A stretch of 14,470 bases of DNA, taken from assembly GCA_016188735.1 (NCBI GenBank), contig JACPHF010000009.1, positions 1-14,470 on the forward strand. Direction: 5' to 3'. The position numbers and the translations under genes are program-made. The stretch comes from Parcubacteria group bacterium. Lineage in GTDB: Bacteria; Patescibacteriota; Minisyncoccia; Minisyncoccales; UBA10102. Positions 14,400 to 14,470 of this stretch are shown in pieces. The notes beneath the pieces were generated by a model. That model saw only the letters and a program-made list of their open reading frames with translations. It had not been told where the DNA came from and ran no database searches. The first letter of the stretch is position 1. The number at the start of each line of letters is the position of its first letter.

Positions 14400-14470
14400 A
14401 TGAACTGAGGAGGGATTTTACTTTTTGGCTTACCAGAGAGCCGTCGGCGCGGCCTTTTACCTTGGGAGCG
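14384..14470 (-). CDS. Possible C-terminal end of a gene entering from the right (unrecognised)
   Basis: On the minus strand, a frame is open from the window edge for 28 codons to a TAG at 14386-14384. It encodes a basic stretch, with KRPRRRLSGKPKSK followed by IPPQFILDSV. The stop lies just past one of the 13-nt direct repeats, so that repeat would be part of the coding sequence. The piece is too short to identify, and other frames here are also open. It may be non-coding. Confidence 0.2.
   Translation of the reverse strand, partial: RSQGKRPRRRLSGKPKSKIPPQFILDSV

Larger units (their letters stand above)
14349..14407. repeat. Inverted repeat enclosing the direct repeats
   Basis: CAGCTTCATCCT (14349-14360) and AGGATGAACTG (14397-14407) are reverse complements apart from a one-base bulge; TTCATCCT/AGGATGAA is a perfect 8 bp core. 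The arms enclose 36 nt. This could be a cruciform, a small element end, or a protein-binding region. Confidence 0.6.

Noticed and set aside
14338..14470. Replication origin at the right end
   Set aside because: There is only one DnaA box, no AT-rich unwinding tract of useful length, and no dnaA, dnaN or rpmH nearby.
1..14470. CRISPR array, tRNA, rRNA, insertion sequence or known riboswitch
   Set aside because: No regularly spaced repeats, cloverleaf, transposase or recognised aptamer pattern was seen on either strand.

Overview
The window reads as a compact bacterial chromosome segment from a Candidate Phyla Radiation (Patescibacteria) organism, most likely Parcubacteria-like. This is inferred from gene content and style, not from a database match. 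Supporting signs are 1-4 nt gaps or ATGA overlaps between most genes, start codons with little or no Shine-Dalgarno sequence, several promoters whose -10 element lies only 6-8 nt before the start codon, a very short S18, an FtsZ reduced to its core, and a ComEC without its metallo-beta-lactamase domain. TGA is used as a stop throughout, so the recoded Gracilibacteria/Absconditabacteria type is excluded.

Layout. 1-477 (+): C-terminal part of tryptophanyl-tRNA synthetase. 479-1864 (-): phosphomannomutase/phosphoglucomutase, tail to tail with trpS. A 29 bp divergent gap holds back-to-back promoters. 1894-2956 (+): the classic rpsF-ssb-rpsR operon. 2960-7751 (-): an envelope and cytoplasmic protein quality-control block of htrA, clpB and a membrane-anchored HtrA-like protein that has lost its whole catalytic triad. 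7761-13668 (-): a six-gene unit ybeY-ftsA-ftsZ-comEC-GT2-iscS, with ATGA overlaps at four of its five junctions and a 2 nt gap at the fifth. It links rRNA maturation, cell division, DNA uptake, glycosylation and sulfur mobilisation.

The right end (13740-14470) differs in character. It has a near-consensus promoter, a leader with a small hairpin, a proper ribosome-binding site, a small orphan membrane protein with very high GC at third codon positions, and a strong intrinsic terminator. These are followed by a short structured non-coding block with two 13-nt direct repeats, a perfect DnaA-box 9-mer between them, and flanking inverted repeats. This end is the best candidate for something acquired or undescribed. 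Its function cannot be named from the sequence.

No tRNA, rRNA, CRISPR array, insertion sequence or riboswitch was recognised. No stretch longer than 300 bases lacks a gene.
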